22,254 nucleotides of DNA. Origin: Candidatus Niyogiibacteriota bacterium. Its GTDB lineage: Bacteria > Patescibacteriota > Minisyncoccia > 1-14-0-10-42-19. Position numbers and translations under genes: made by a program. Location: NCBI GenBank assembly GCA_016204155.1, contig JACQLG010000036.1, positions 1 through 22,254 on the forward strand. The letters are read 5' to 3'. The notes under the pieces are model-generated. The model made no database searches. It saw only the letters and a list, made by a program, of their open reading frames with translations, and was not told where the DNA came from. Shown here one piece after another: positions 22,176 to 22,254 of this stretch (position 1 is its first letter; every line of letters starts with the position of its first letter).

Positions 22176-22252
22176 GTTAAATCTACTAAACACCGAGTGT
22201 TTAGGAGATATTTAGTAAAATTTAATAAAATTCCAAAACCCATGTTGAAACT
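22176..22252 (+). repeat. Intergenic repeat copy 2 (runs to the window edge)
   Basis: Matches 20801-20893 from GTTAAATC to GTTGAAACT, lacking one 16-nt half-site unit. The palindrome has one mismatch (GTGTTTAGGAGAT). A terminator-like continuation, as after copy 1, would lie beyond the window. Confidence 0.8.
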
Positions 22253-22254
22253 TA

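Noticed and set aside
20801..22252. Insertion-sequence interpretation of the direct repeats around the oxidoreductase
   Set aside because: The enclosed gene is a metabolic oxidoreductase, not a transposase, and the repeats contain terminator and operator-like parts rather than simple IS ends.
1..22254. Alternative genetic code (UGA as glycine), as in some candidate phyla
   Set aside because: UGA terminates several genes at positions confirmed by overlaps with the next start (13468, 14418) or by the end of the known fold.
1..22254. CRISPR array, rRNA, tRNA or phage genes
   Set aside because: No regularly spaced repeats with spacers, no cloverleaf or rRNA-like stretch, and no integrase, capsid or terminase protein was found.

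Overview
The window looks like chromosomal DNA from a small-genome bacterium, most likely Patescibacteria (candidate phyla radiation, Parcubacteria-like). This is inferred from gene content: a four-helix-bundle (S23/IVS-type) protein, a short coiled-coil/membrane protein, many unclassified GT-B proteins, and a dense surface-glycan operon. No rRNA, tRNA or ribosomal protein gene is present to fix the lineage. UGA is a normal stop (ends at 5139, 13468, 14418, 19529), which argues against Gracilibacteria/Absconditabacteria.

Left flank (1-3140): the 3' part of a GT4 glycosyltransferase; a convergent small membrane protein; divergent sigma-70-like promoters; and a PepD-like M20 dipeptidase with a strong Shine-Dalgarno sequence and its own terminator.

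Central operon (3176-19582): a TTGACT-N17-TATCAT promoter sits so close to the first ATG that the message should be nearly leaderless. It drives about 12 tightly packed or overlapping genes: an SDR, an APH-fold protein with a degraded catalytic loop, an aldehyde dehydrogenase, a full-length transketolase, a 925-residue protein made of two tandem GT-B-like halves, a SAM methyltransferase, a NodB-type polysaccharide deacetylase, two more methyltransferases, a CotH-kinase/beta-helix surface protein, a VTC-domain protein and a DUF4956 membrane protein. The last three are a recurrent gene trio. The whole reads as synthesis, modification and surface attachment of a glycan or phosphorylated polymer; the chemistry is not known.

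Insertion inside the operon (11311-11757): a four-helix-bundle gene is bounded by matching terminal inverted repeats that supply the stop codons of the genes running into them. The methyltransferase just downstream looks frameshifted near its 5' end. A related AT-rich inverted repeat without a gene sits at 1112-1168.

Right flank (19532-22254): a strong extended -10 promoter overlaps the terminator of the upstream operon. A structured leader of about 130 nt follows, then a GT-B-like gene and a Gfo/Idh/MocA oxidoreductase, each with a strong AAGGAGG. The oxidoreductase gene is bracketed by two copies of a palindrome-bearing intergenic repeat, the second cut near the window edge.
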